This document shows positions 12,392 through 24,216 of a stretch of 64,000 nucleotides of DNA, piece after piece. A program made the position numbers and the translations under genes. This DNA is from Sphingomicrobium sp. (lineage in GTDB: Bacteria > Pseudomonadota > Alphaproteobacteria > Sphingomonadales > Sphingomonadaceae): NCBI GenBank assembly GCA_030447545.1, contig JAUJOV010000007.1, positions 17,486 through 81,485 on the forward strand, read 5' to 3'. The notes beneath the pieces are model-generated. The model was not told where the DNA came from. It was given only the letters and a program-made list of their open reading frames with translations, and ran no database searches. Position 1 is the first letter of the stretch. Every line of letters starts with the position of its first letter.

Positions 12392-12475
12392 ATGCGCATT
12401 GCGATGTATGTCATGCTCGCCGCGGCGGTCCTGGTCTTCGCCTATTCGGCGTGGCGCTTCAGGCGCCAGGGCTGA
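12392..12475 (+). CDS. 27-residue single-pass membrane peptide
   Basis: ATG at 12392 to TGA at 12475. The product is one transmembrane helix (MYVMLAAAVLVFAYSAW) followed by a basic end, RFRRQG. Its stop lies 2 nt from the end of the convergent der gene. It looks like a real micro-protein because of the clean helix and positive tail, but no Shine-Dalgarno is obvious. Confidence 0.4.
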   Translation: MRIAMYVMLAAAVLVFAYSAWRFRRQG

Positions 12476-12477
12476 CC

Positions 12478-13275
12478 TTAGCCTGCGTCGAACGGGTTCC
12501 TGGGTGATCGCAGCGACAGGCGCAGTGGCACCGGCCCAAGCTTGAGGTCGCGGCGCATCGCATTGAGCAGGTAGCGCCGATAGCTTTCGGGCAACTGGTC
12601 GACCCGCGTTCCGAAAACGACGAAGCTCGGCGGGCGCGTCTTCACCTGCGTGATGTAGCGAAGCTTGATCCGCTTGCCGCTCGGCGCGGGCGGGGGGTTC
12701 GCCTCGACCGCCGCTTCGAACCAGCGGTTGAGCTCGCCCGTCGACACCCGCCGCGACCACGAGTCCCGCAGGTCGAACGCGACCTCTAGCAGCGTGTCGA
12801 CCCCCTTGCCCGTCTTCGCCGAGACGGTGAGCACCGGCACGCCGCGCAACTGCGCAAGCCCCTCGTCGAGCGCCGCCTTCACCCCGTTGAACAGGCTCGA
12901 AGCGTTTTCCGCCACGTCCCATTTGTTGATCGCGATGATCAGCGCCCTGCCTTCCTCGACCACCTGGTCGGCGATGCGCAGGTCCTGCGCTTCGAGCCCG
13001 CGCGTCGCATCGAGCAGCAGGACAACCACTTCGGCATGCTCCATCGACCGGCGCGCGTCCATCGCCGAAAGCCGCTCGAGCTTGTCGTCGACCTTCGCGC
13101 GCTTCCTCAGGCCCGCAGTATCGACCAGGCGCACCGATCGCAGCTCGCCTGAAGGACTTGGCCACTGCCAGTCGAGCGTGATCGAATCGCGCGTGATCCC
13201 GGCTTCGGGCCCGGTGATCATCCGATTTGCGAACGTTCGGGCGGCCGACGATTGCAACGGTTGAAGGTAGGGCAT
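12478..13275 (-). CDS. der: Ribosome-assembly GTPase Der, lacking most of its first G domain
   Basis: Der (EngA) has two tandem GTPase domains and a KH-like C-terminal domain, and acts in 50S assembly. Here the second G domain is visible from RMITGPEAGITRDS through VRLVDTAGLRKR (G3), INKWD (G4) and TVSAKTGKG (G5), with the KH domain to the stop. Immediately before RMITG the minus strand, in another frame, reads TVAIVGRPNV, the very N terminus of Der. About 180 codons between the two P-loop-coding segments are therefore absent, and the remaining P-loop lacks its GKS/T core. If real this would be non-functional; deletion between the two similar P-loop segments or a collapse in assembly is more likely. 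Confidence 0.8.
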   Translation of the reverse strand: MPYLQPLQSSAARTFANRMITGPEAGITRDSITLDWQWPSPSGELRSVRLVDTAGLRKRAKVDDKLERLSAMDARRSMEHAEVVVLLLDATRGLEAQDLRIADQVVEEGRALIIAINKWDVAENASSLFNGVKAALDEGLAQLRGVPVLTVSAKTGKGVDTLLEVAFDLRDSWSRRVSTGELNRWFEAAVEANPPPAPSGKRIKLRYITQVKTRPPSFVVFGTRVDQLPESYRRYLLNAMRRDLKLGPVPLRLSLRSPRNPFDAG

Positions 13276-13413
13276 CGCGGCGCGACTAGCCGATGATTGT
13301 GCCCGTGCGAAGGCCGGGCGGGCTCCCCGCGAACGGGGACGATCTGCGGCCGCAACGGAACGAGTCACCCGCCCAGTGGATTGACCTGCCCGGCCATTCT
13401 CAAGGAGCTGAAC

Positions 13414-14336
13414 ATGGCGGCGCGTCCGATCTGGCGAGGACAAGTCCGGCTGGGCCTCGTGTCCATCCCGATCGAGATGTATTCGGCGACCAAGAGCGGC
13501 GCGACCATCTCCTTCCACCAGGTCCACGAACCGACCGGCAAGCGCATAAAATATGAAAAGGTCGTCCCCGGCGTCGCCCCGGTCGACCGCGACGAGATCG
13601 TCAAGGGCTTTGAAGTGTCGAAGAGCCATTACGGCTGCTTCTCGACCTCGAGGAGATCGAGGCGTCAAGCTCGAGCCGAAGACGTCGACCTCGTCCAGTT
13701 CGTCGACGCGAACGACATCGACGCAATGTATTACGAGAAGCTACCTTCGCGGTCCCGCCGACGACCTCGCCGAGGAAGCTGTTCGTCGTCCTTCGCGAGG
13801 CGATGCGCCAGGCGAAGAAGATCGGCGTCGGCCAGCTCGCGATGCGCGGCCAGGAATATGTGGTGGCGATCAAGCCATGCGGGCGCGGCATATTGCTCGA
13901 GACTGCGTTACGCCGAGCCGAGGTCAACAAGGCGCAGTCCTTTTCCGCGACATCGGCGACCACAAGCCGACCCCGGAGCTGCTCGACATGGCGACCATGC
14001 TGATCGACCAGCACCGGCGAGTTCGACGCCGCCGAGTTCCACAACCGCTACGTCGATGCGCTGAGGGGCTTGATTGCCGAGAAGCAGCGCAAGAAGGGCG
14101 AGAAGGTCATCCAGGACCCGGACGCGGACGAGCCGCCGTCCCGCGGCTCCAACGTCGTCGACCTGATGGCGGCGCTGAAGAAGAGCCTCGGCGGCGATTC
14201 ATCGGGCGCAACGACAACCGCGGCGCCGCCGCGAAGAAGCCGGCGGCAAAGCCCGCGGCGAAAGAGCTCCCGCGCGCAGCACCGCCGCCAAGAAGGCGCC
14301 TGCCAGAAGGTTGCGGCGGGCGGCCGGCGGCGGTAA
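13414..14336 (+). CDS. ku: Ku homodimeric DNA-end-binding protein, frameshifted
   Basis: Bacterial Ku binds double-strand ends and recruits LigD for non-homologous end joining. The start MAARPIWRGQVRLGLVSIP, preceded by AAGGAG at 13402-13407, is the typical Ku N terminus. ISFHQVHEPTGKRIKYEKV, KKIGVGQLAMRGQEYVVAIK and KPDPELLDMA-type segments follow in alternating frames. The last 70 residues are Lys/Ala-rich, as in Ku proteins with extended DNA-binding tails. At least four frameshifts occur between 13640 and 14290. The TAA at 14334-14336 is directly followed by ligD. Confidence 0.9.
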
Positions 14337-16820
14337 ACGGCGACCACCAAGCTCGACATCGACACGTACAACCGCAAGCGCGACTTCACCCGGACGAAGG
14401 AGCCCAGGGGCCGCAAGCTCAAGGGCAAGGGCGACAGCTTCATCGTCCAGAAGCATGACGCGTCGCACCTGCATTATGACTTCCGGCTGGAGATGGACGG
14501 GGTGCTCTGGAGCTGGGCCGTGCCCAAGGGGCCGAGCATCGACCCCGGCGAGAAGCGCCTCGCGATGCGCACCGAGGACCATCCGCTCGACTATGGCGAC
14601 TTCGAAGGCACGATCCCGGCGGGCGAATATGGCGGCGGGACGGTGATGCTGTGGGACCATGGCCGCTGGATCCCCCACCCCGACAAGGACCCGCGAAAGA
14701 CCATCGAGGAAGGCCATCTGCACTTCACGCTCGAGGGCGAGCGGATGAAAGGCGAATGGGTGATGTTCCGCCTGAAACCGCGGCCCGGCGCCAAGCGCGA
14801 GACCTGGATGCTCAAGAAGGTCACCGACGAACATGCCGACGCCGCGCGCGGCGACGCGCTGGTGGACGATTGCGTGACCAGCGTCACCACCGGCCGCACC
14901 ATGGCCGAGATCGCCAGCGGCGAGGACGTGTGGCGCTCCAAACGCGGCGGCCAGAAGGGCGGCCGCGCGAAGAAGAAGGCCGCCGACGCTCCCCCGCCGT
15001 TCCGCGCGCCGCAGCTCGCGACCCTCGTGGACGAAGTGCCGACCGGCTCCAAATGGCTGTTCGAGTATAAATATGATGGATACCGGCTGCTGATCGCGAC
15101 CGGCAGCGGCGCCGCGACCGCCTGGACTCGCAACGGCAAGGACTGGAGCGACAAGTTCCGCGCGCTGGTAAAGGCCGCCGCTAGCCTTCCGCCCGGCTGC
15201 CTGCTCGACGGCGAGGCTGCAGCCCTCAACGACCAGGGCAGGCCCGACTTCCAGCTGCTCCAGTCGACCCTCAAGGAAAGCCGCGGCAAGAACCTCGTGT
15301 TCTACGCCTTCGACCTGCTGGTCGACCGCGGCGAGGACATCACCAGGCTCCCCAACATCGAGCGCAAGGAGCGGCTGCGCGCGCTGCTCGACGGAGTGCC
15401 GCCGCCGATCCTCTACGGCGACCATGTGATCGGCCAGGGCGAGGCCCTGCTCGAGCAGATCTGCGCCCAGAAGGGCGAGGGCGTGATCGCCAAGCGCGCC
15501 GACGCCCCCTACCGCGGCGACCGGACGCGCTGCTGGCTCAAGATCAAGTGCATCCAGCGCCAGGAATTCGTGATCGTCGGCTGGTCGGAAAGCGACAAGC
15601 GCCGCGGCTTTCGCTCGCTTCTGCTGGCGGTGCGGGACCGCGGCAGGCTGACCTATGCAGGCAAGGTCGGCACCGGCTTCAACGCGAAGATGATCGACGA
15701 TCTGATGGACCGAATGCAGCCGCTCGCCGCCGACGAAGCCGCGGTCGAGGTGCCGCGCGCCGACGGCAAGGGCGCTCACTGGATCCGGCCCGAACTGGTC
15801 GCCGAAGTCGCCTTCGCCGAATTCACTTCGGACGGAATCCTGCGCCACCCGAGCTTCATCGCCCTTCGCGAGGACAAGCCGGCAAAGGAGGTGGTGCGCG
15901 AAGTCCCCCAGCACCTCCGCAAGGCAAGGAAGAAGCGCGAGCACCCGACACCCGAAAGCTTCGGCATCCGCATCAGCAATCCCGAGCGCGAGATCTACCC
16001 CGAGGGCGCTCTCACCAAGGGCGACCTCGCCAACTATTACGCGGCCGTCGACCCGCTGATCATGGTCGATGCCGCGCGGCGCCCGATCACCCTGATCCGC
16101 TGTCCACAGGGGCGCGCGAAGAAATGCTTCTTCCAGAAGCACGACAGCGGCTCGTTCGGCGAGCACGTGCTGCACGTCCCGATCGAGGAGAAGAAGGGCG
16201 ACATCCAGGACTATCTCTACTTCGACGACGTGCGCGGCCTGCTCGCCTGCGTGCAGATGGGCACGATCGAGTTCCACGGCTGGGGCAGCAAGGTCGATGC
16301 AGTCGAAATGCCCGACCGCCTGGTGTTCGACCTCGACCCCGACGTCGGCCTCGACTTCGCCAAGGTCAAGGAAGCCGCCCTGCGCATCCGCAACTTGCTC
16401 GCCGACCTGAAACTCGAAACCTTCCCGATGCTCACCGGCGGCAAGGGCCTCCACGTGATCGCCCCGCTCGACGCCTCGGCCGACTGGGCGGCCGTGTCCT
16501 CCTTCGCCGAACGCTTCAGCCGAGCCATCGCCGAAGCCGAGCCCGACATGTTCACCGCCAACATCCGCAAGGTGCAGCGCAAGGGCCGCATCTTCCTCGA
16601 CTGGCTGCGCAACCAGCGCGGCTCGACCGCCGTGCTCCCCTATTCCGCACGCGCGCGCGAAGGCGCCCCGGTCGCCGCGCCCATCGCCTGGGCGGAGCTC
16701 GACGAATATGCCGGCGGCAACGCCTTCAGCATCCGCGACCTCGACCTCTTGATCGACCGCGCGGGCTCGAAGCTGCTTGCCGGCTGGTGCAAGGCCAGCC
16801 AAGCATTGCCCAATGCATAG
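14337..16820 (+). CDS. ligD: ATP-dependent DNA ligase LigD (PE-ligase-polymerase)
   Basis: A multifunctional NHEJ enzyme of about 827 residues. The order is: 3'-phosphoesterase domain (HDASHLHYDFRLEMDG and PKGPSIDPGEKRLA); ligase domain with nucleotidyl Lys in FEYKYDGYRL, then LLDGEAAAL and EGVIAKR; primase-polymerase domain with FDLDPDVGLDF and LTGGKGLHVIAP. The reading frame is open from codon 14337, but that codon is ACG, where ATGGCGACCACC would be expected; a point error or a non-standard start are both possible. The next ATG (14493) would cut off the start of the phosphoesterase domain. Its stop overlaps the acylase start. Confidence 0.95.
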   Translation, partial: TATTKLDIDTYNRKRDFTRTKEPRGRKLKGKGDSFIVQKHDASHLHYDFRLEMDGVLWSWAVPKGPSIDPGEKRLAMRTEDHPLDYGDFEGTIPAGEYGGGTVMLWDHGRWIPHPDKDPRKTIEEGHLHFTLEGERMKGEWVMFRLKPRPGAKRETWMLKKVTDEHADAARGDALVDDCVTSVTTGRTMAEIASGEDVWRSKRGGQKGGRAKKKAADAPPPFRAPQLATLVDEVPTGSKWLFEYKYDGYRLLIATGSGAATAWTRNGKDWSDKFRALVKAAASLPPGCLLDGEAAALNDQGRPDFQLLQSTLKESRGKNLVFYAFDLLVDRGEDITRLPNIERKERLRALLDGVPPPILYGDHVIGQGEALLEQICAQKGEGVIAKRADAPYRGDRTRCWLKIKCIQRQEFVIVGWSESDKRRGFRSLLLAVRDRGRLTYAGKVGTGFNAKMIDDLMDRMQPLAADEAAVEVPRADGKGAHWIRPELVAEVAFAEFTSDGILRHPSFIALREDKPAKEVVREVPQHLRKARKKREHPTPESFGIRISNPEREIYPEGALTKGDLANYYAAVDPLIMVDAARRPITLIRCPQGRAKKCFFQKHDSGSFGEHVLHVPIEEKKGDIQDYLYFDDVRGLLACVQMGTIEFHGWGSKVDAVEMPDRLVFDLDPDVGLDFAKVKEAALRIRNLLADLKLETFPMLTGGKGLHVIAPLDASADWAAVSSFAERFSRAIAEAEPDMFTANIRKVQRKGRIFLDWLRNQRGSTAVLPYSARAREGAPVAAPIAWAELDEYAGGNAFSIRDLDLLIDRAGSKLLAGWCKASQALPNA

Positions 16821-18975
16821 ACTGAGCTCCCGCGCCGCACTCCTCCCCCTCCTTTTCCTGCTCACTGCCGCGTCTCCAGCGGAGGTGCAGCAATGGCGCG
16901 AGCAGGCGCAGCGCATCACCATAACCCGCGACGACTGGGGCATCGCCCACGTCCACGGCCGCACCGACGCCGACGCCGTGTTCGGAATGATCTACGCCCA
17001 GGCCGAAGACGACTTCCCTCGCATCGAAGCCAATTACCTGACCGCGCTCGGCCGAACCGCCGAAGCCGAAGGCGAAAAGGCGATCTGGCAGGACCTGCGC
17101 GCCCGCCTCTACGTCAGCGAGGACGAGCTCAAGGCGCATTATGCGGCGAGCCCCGACTGGCTGAAGCGGCTGATGGACAGCTGGGCCGCGGGCCTCAACT
17201 ACTATCTCGCGACCCACCCGAACGTCCGCCCGCGCGTGCTCACCCGCTTCGAGCCATGGATGGCGCTGAGCTTCACCGAAGGCAGCATCGGCGGCGACAT
17301 TGAACGGATCGACCTTGAGGAGCTCGAGCGCTTCTACTCGGGCACGCGCACCGCCGCGGTCCCGCCCGAGGACCCCGAACCCCGCGGCTCCAACGGCATC
17401 GCCATAGCCCCGGCGCTCACACAGGACGGGCGGGCGCTGCTGCTGATCAACCCGCACACCAGCTTCTTCTTCCGCTCCGAGCTGCAGATGACCAGCGACG
17501 AGGGCCTCAACGCCTACGGCGCCGCGACCTGGGGCCAGTTCTTCATCTACCAGGGCTTCAACCCCAACACCGGCTGGATGCACACCTCGAGCGGGGTCGA
17601 CGTGGTCGACGAATTCGCGCAGCGCGTCGAGCGCCGCGCGGGCGGCGCCTGCTACCGCTACGGCACCGTGTGCCGCCCGCTTGGGCTCCGCCCGGTGACG
17701 ATCCGCTACCGCACCGCCAACGGCACGCTCGCCTCGCGCAGCTTCACCACCTGGCGAACCCACCACGGCCCGATCGTTCGCGAGGATCGCGGCCGCTGGA
17801 TTGCCTTTGCAATGATGAACCGCCCGGTGCCGGCGCTCCAGCAGTCGTTCCTTCGCACCAAGACCCGCGACCTCGCCGATTTCCTCAAGGTCGCCGAGCT
17901 CAAGGCGAACAGCTCGAACAACACCATCTTCGCAAGCTCGAAGGGCGAGATCGCCTACCTCCACCCGCAATTCGTGCCGCGGCGCAACGACCGCTTCGAC
18001 TTCACCAAACCGGTCGACGCAAGCGACCCCGCGACCGACTGGGGCCCGCTGCACGGCCTCAGCGAGCTTCCCGCGGCGATCAACCCGCGCACCGGCTGGG
18101 TGCAGAACACCAACAGCTGGCCCTATCGCGCCGCCGGCGCCGCGAGCCCCGATCCCGCGCGCTTCCCGAAATACATGGACGTGTTCGGCCCCAACTACCG
18201 CGAGATCCACGCGCTGCAGCTGCTCGAAGGCAGCCGCGGCTGGACTCTCGACAAGCTGCAGGCCGCCGCCTTCGACCCCTTCCAGCCGGGCTTCGCGGCG
18301 CTGATCCCGCCGCTGGTCGCCGCCTATGACGCGCTCCCGAGGCGCGACGCGCGCCGCGCCCGCCTCGCGCAGCCGGTCGCGGTGCTGCGCGGCTGGAACC
18401 ACCGCTGGAGCGGCCAATCCGTCGCCCAATCGCTCGCGATGTTCTACGGCGACGAGCTGCGCAAGCGCCTCGACCCGCCGCGCGGCGAGCCCGGCAACGT
18501 CTCGATGATGCGCCTCGCGCGCGACACCAGCCGCGAGCAGAAGCTCGCCTCGCTCGGCGAAGCCGTCGCCCGCCTCACCCGCGACTTCGGCCGCTGGCAG
18601 GTGCCGTGGGGCGAGATCAACCGCTTCCAGCGCATCTACCCGGCGATCGACCATCCGTTCAGCGACGCCGCGCCGAGCATTCCGCTGCCCTTCGCATGGG
18701 GCGTCTACGGCTCGCTCGCATCGGTCAGCTCCTCACCCAAGCCTGGCACCAAGCGCTGGTACGGAACGAGCGGCAACAGCTTCGTCGCGGTCGTCGAGTT
18801 CGGCCGCCGAGTGCGCGCCCGCGCCGTCACCGCCGGCGGCGAAAGCGGCAACCCCGCATCGCCCCACTTCAACGACCAGGCCGCACGCTATGCGTCCGGC
18901 GCCCTGCGCGAGGTCTATTTCTACCCCGACCAGCTCAGGGGCCACACCGAGCGGCGCTACCGCCCCGGCGGGTAA
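16813..18975 (+). CDS. Penicillin-acylase family N-terminal-nucleophile amidohydrolase
   Basis: About 720 residues, with an N-terminal signal peptide (LSSRAALLPLLFLLTAASPA), so it is probably periplasmic. RITITRDDWGIAHVHGRTDADAVFG is the alpha-chain start of the family. The precursor would be cut before S193 in RGSNGIAIAP, which becomes the catalytic Ser of the beta chain. Family members hydrolyse amides such as acyl-homoserine lactones or beta-lactam side chains; the substrate here cannot be told. The ATG at 16813 overlaps the end of ligD by 8 nt. The gene is intact, in contrast to its neighbours. Confidence 0.9.
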   Translation: MHRLSSRAALLPLLFLLTAASPAEVQQWREQAQRITITRDDWGIAHVHGRTDADAVFGMIYAQAEDDFPRIEANYLTALGRTAEAEGEKAIWQDLRARLYVSEDELKAHYAASPDWLKRLMDSWAAGLNYYLATHPNVRPRVLTRFEPWMALSFTEGSIGGDIERIDLEELERFYSGTRTAAVPPEDPEPRGSNGIAIAPALTQDGRALLLINPHTSFFFRSELQMTSDEGLNAYGAATWGQFFIYQGFNPNTGWMHTSSGVDVVDEFAQRVERRAGGACYRYGTVCRPLGLRPVTIRYRTANGTLASRSFTTWRTHHGPIVREDRGRWIAFAMMNRPVPALQQSFLRTKTRDLADFLKVAELKANSSNNTIFASSKGEIAYLHPQFVPRRNDRFDFTKPVDASDPATDWGPLHGLSELPAAINPRTGWVQNTNSWPYRAAGAASPDPARFPKYMDVFGPNYREIHALQLLEGSRGWTLDKLQAAAFDPFQPGFAALIPPLVAAYDALPRRDARRARLAQPVAVLRGWNHRWSGQSVAQSLAMFYGDELRKRLDPPRGEPGNVSMMRLARDTSREQKLASLGEAVARLTRDFGRWQVPWGEINRFQRIYPAIDHPFSDAAPSIPLPFAWGVYGSLASVSSSPKPGTKRWYGTSGNSFVAVVEFGRRVRARAVTAGGESGNPASPHFNDQAARYASGALREVYFYPDQLRGHTERRYRPGG

Positions 18976-18981
18976 ACGCGC

Positions 18982-19437
18982 TCAGCCCTGAACGTTGACG
19001 ATCTGTCCGCGGATTGCGCCGTTCGGGAATTCCGCCGTGTGCACGTTGACATAGAAGTTGGTCGGGTTCCGGCGGATCTCGTCCAGCAGCGCGTCCTCGA
19101 CAGCATCGCAGTCGTTGCTGTCATCGTCGTCCGGCGCGTCGAGCGTGATCACCGGCGGGCCGTTCACGCCGGCTGGCCCGCGGTGAAGGTGCGCAGCGGT
19201 GACTGCACCGATGTTGCGCACTTCCAGGCCCGTGCAGATCCGGTTGGTCGCATCGTCGGTCGAGATCGTCGCGGTGCCGACACCGTCGGGGTCGCCCGCG
19301 GGGACTTCGTTCGCGCCGTTGAGAGTCGCGGCGAAAGTATTGCCGATGACGTCGGTGACCGCCCGCTCGACGGTCTCACAGCCGGCGAGCAAGAGCGCTC
19401 CGGCGCCTGCAACAATCAGTGTGGATCGACGGGACAT
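18982..19437 (-). CDS. CHRD-domain lipoprotein
   Basis: 152 residues. The lipoprotein signal peptide (TLIVAGAGALLLAGCE) has a clear lipobox. The body holds a CHRD domain: FAATLNGANEVPAGDPDGVG, then TAAHLHRGPAGVNGP and the end FPNGAIRGQIV. CHRD domains are found in chordin and in many bacterial secreted proteins; their role in bacteria is not established. The acidic insert DAPDDDDSNDCD is unusual and has a Cys. Convergent with the acylase gene. Confidence 0.85.
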   Translation of the reverse strand: MSRRSTLIVAGAGALLLAGCETVERAVTDVIGNTFAATLNGANEVPAGDPDGVGTATISTDDATNRICTGLEVRNIGAVTAAHLHRGPAGVNGPPVITLDAPDDDDSNDCDAVEDALLDEIRRNPTNFYVNVHTAEFPNGAIRGQIVNVQG

Positions 19438-19507
19438 GTTCGCCTCCTCTGGATCAGCGAGTATCCCGTCAAATCCCGTGCCGGAGAGAGGTTCCGGCAT
19501 TGCCGCG

Positions 19508-20803
19508 CTAGCGGATCGACTCCAGCTCCACTCCGCGCGTTTCCTTCGCGAACAGCGCAGACAGGCCGCTGATCGCGCATGCGACCCCCACATAGATCGC
19601 GACCGGCGTGGCCGAATCGTAGCGCTGGTAGAGCGCCAGCGCGATGATCGGCGCCAACGAGCCCGCGACGATCGAGGTCAGCTGGTACGCAAGGCTCACG
19701 CCCGAGTAGCGGATTCGAGTCGGGAACAGCTCGGTGATGAACGCCGCCTGCGGCCCGTACATCGCTCCGTGCAGCACGAGACCGACGACCAGCGCGAGAA
19801 AGATCGACGCATTGTCGCCGCTGCCCAACAGCTCGAACAGCATGAACGACCAGGCGGCAAGCCCCAGCCCGCCGAATGCATAGACGGGCTTCCGGCCGAT
19901 CTGGTCCGACAGCCAGGCAAAGAACGGAATTGCAAAGAACTGCACCGCCGCGCCGATCAGCAGAGCATTGAGCGCAAGGCTCCGGCTCTCGGCCGCGACG
20001 TCGACCAGATAGGTCAGCGAGAAGACGGTCAGGATGTAATAGGAGATGTTCTCGCCCACGCGCAGGCCCGCGCCGAGCACCAGTGCCCTGGGCCGCTCGC
20101 GCAGCACCTCGATCGCGGGCGTCCTGGGCGGCGCTTGCACCTCTCCCACTGCCTTCTCGAACATGGGGCTCTCGGACACCCGGTTGCGGATGTACCAGCC
20201 GACCACGACCAGAAATGCCGACAGCAGGAACGGCACGCGCCAGCCCCATTCGAGGAAATCCTCCTCGCTCTGGAACCCGGCCATCAGCGCGAGCACGCCC
20301 GCAGCGAGCAGATTGCCGGCCGGAACCCCCGCCTGCGGCCAGCTCGCCCAGAAGCCGCGGCGCTTGGCATCGCCATGCTCGGCGGCCATCAGCACCGCCC
20401 CGCCCCACTCGCCGCCGACCGCAAAGCCCTGCACCAGCCGAAGCAAGATCAACAGGATCGGCGCCCACACGCCGATCTGCGCGTAGGTCGGCAGAAGCCC
20501 GATCAGCACGGTCGCGACGCCCATCAGGACGAGGCTCAGCATCAGCAGCCGCTTGCGCCCGATGCGGTCGCCGAAATGGCCGAACACGATCCCGCCGACC
20601 GGCCGCGCGACGAAGCCGAGCGCGTAGGTCGCGAACGCCAGCAAAGTGCCGGTCAGCGGGTCATATTCGGGGAAGAACAGCCGGTTGAACACCAACGCGG
20701 CGGCCGAGCCGTACAGGAAGAAGTCGTACCACTCGATCGTGGTTCCGATGAGGCTCGCCCCGACGACGCGGCGGAGCGGAGTTCGCTCTTCCCGGTCCGC
20801 CAC
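19508..20803 (-). CDS. MFS metabolite:H+ symporter (ProP/ShiA-like MHS family)
   Basis: About 431 residues with twelve hydrophobic segments. The MHS signature is present: RRVVGASLIGTTIEWYDFFL at the start and FGHFGDRIGRKRLLMLSLVL between TM2 and TM3. RLVQGFAVGGEWGGAVLMAAE lies in TM4-TM5. Members import dicarboxylates, shikimate, betaine or proline with protons; the substrate is not deducible. I choose GTG at 20803 because it lies just 1 nt beyond the pip stop, leaving the two genes as one leftward operon. An earlier start would place translation inside pip. Confidence 0.88.
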   Translation of the reverse strand: MADREERTPLRRVVGASLIGTTIEWYDFFLYGSAAALVFNRLFFPEYDPLTGTLLAFATYALGFVARPVGGIVFGHFGDRIGRKRLLMLSLVLMGVATVLIGLLPTYAQIGVWAPILLILLRLVQGFAVGGEWGGAVLMAAEHGDAKRRGFWASWPQAGVPAGNLLAAGVLALMAGFQSEEDFLEWGWRVPFLLSAFLVVVGWYIRNRVSESPMFEKAVGEVQAPPRTPAIEVLRERPRALVLGAGLRVGENISYYILTVFSLTYLVDVAAESRSLALNALLIGAAVQFFAIPFFAWLSDQIGRKPVYAFGGLGLAAWSFMLFELLGSGDNASIFLALVVGLVLHGAMYGPQAAFITELFPTRIRYSGVSLAYQLTSIVAGSLAPIIALALYQRYDSATPVAIYVGVACAISGLSALFAKETRGVELESIR

Positions 20804-20804
20804 G

Positions 20805-23152
<2,348 letters not shown>

Positions 23153-23164
23153 TGCGCCTGCGCG

Positions 23165-23898
23165 TTAGCGCCAGTCCCCGGCAAGCGCCATATAAGCGGC
23201 GAGCGCGGCAAGCGCGGCGCCGTCTCCGCCCGCAGGATGCGCGGCCCAAGCGAGATCGGCACCCGCGCCCGCAGCGGCGCGGACGGCGGCGCGCTCCTCG
23301 TCCGTAAAGCCGCCCTCGGGACCGGTCAGGATGGTCGCCGCGCCCGCCTCGAACGCCGCCGCAGCAGGCTCCCCGCCGGCCTCGTCGGCGAAGTAGAGCG
23401 CGCCCCTCGACCTCGAGCAAGCGCGCGAGCGCCATCGGCTCGCACACGTCCGGCAGCCGCGTGCGCCCGCACTGCTCGGCCGCCTCGATCGCGATCTGCT
23501 CCATGCGCTCGATCTTCACCTGCTCGACATTTGTGCGCCGAGGATCACCGGCACCAGCCGAGCCGCGCCGAGCTCGGTCGCCTTTTCGACCAGCCAGTCG
23601 GTCTGGGCGCGTTTGACCGGAGCGAAGGCCAGCCAGAGGTCGGGAACCGTCTCCGCCTCGCGCATGCGCCGCTCGACGGCAAGCGCCATGCGCTTCTTCC
23701 CGCCTCGGCAATGCGCGCGAGCCACTCGCCCGAAGACCCGTCGAAAACCAGCAGCTGAGCCCCCTCGCCAAGCCGCATCACATTGCCAAGGTAGTTCGCC
23801 TGCCCCGGTCCAGCTCGATGCGAACCCCCTCGCCGAGGCGCGCCCGCACGAACAAGCGCGGGAGGCTCCTGGGCGGCCATGCGGCGCGTCGCGGGCAT
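23165..23898 (-). CDS. rsmE: 16S rRNA (uracil1498-N3)-methyltransferase RsmE, frameshifted
   Basis: A SPOUT-class methyltransferase acting on U1498. The first piece has NYLGNVMRLGEGAQLLVFDG (PUA-like domain), and the middle has AFAPVKRAQTDWLVEKATELG. The C-terminal knot is readable after frame repair as ILTGPEGGFTDEE and SLGPRILRAETA, the SAM-binding knot motif of the family. Three or more frameshifts occur (23390-23420, 23530, 23690-23800). Start MPATRRMAAQE at 23898; stop TAA at 23165 followed by the gshA-type gene. Confidence 0.88.
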
Positions 23899-23926
23899 GA
23901 CCAGCGCTTAGCCACAAAGCACTCGC

Positions 23927-24188
23927 TTAGGCTACGGCCGCTCCGTTCCCGTCCGCGGGATTCCCGTCGCGGGGCTCGTCCTGGTTCAGGTTGAGCAGGT
24001 CGCCGAAATAGCGGCACGCCTGGAGGTGGATCGACCGCTCGAGCAAAGTCTCCGCGGCTCTCAGCGAGCACCATCTCTTCGATGAAGCGTCGGAGCAGGA
24101 GCGTCGCGCACACCGGCGTCGCCGATCGATGTTCGCCTGGCTCGCCCTGGGCGCCTTGGCAATGCGCAGCGCCGGCTAGAAAACGCAT
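23927..24188 (-). CDS. Hypothetical protein fragment upstream of rsmE
   Basis: After frame joining the minus strand reads LLLRRFIEEMVLAE and then SIHLQACRYFGDLLNLNQDEPRDG, ending at TAA 23927. The amphipathic, natural-looking composition suggests a real small protein whose frame is broken near 24050. No family recognised. It reads leftward like rsmE and sits between rsmE and the rearranged ubiA. Low confidence in both limits. Confidence 0.3.
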
Positions 24189-24216
24189 TAAGCAGAAGGA
24201 GTTACGCCCGAATCAT

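Noticed and set aside
14199..18654. Very long minus-strand ORFs opposite ligD and the acylase
   Set aside because: Antisense shadows produced by high G+C codon usage; no family patterns.
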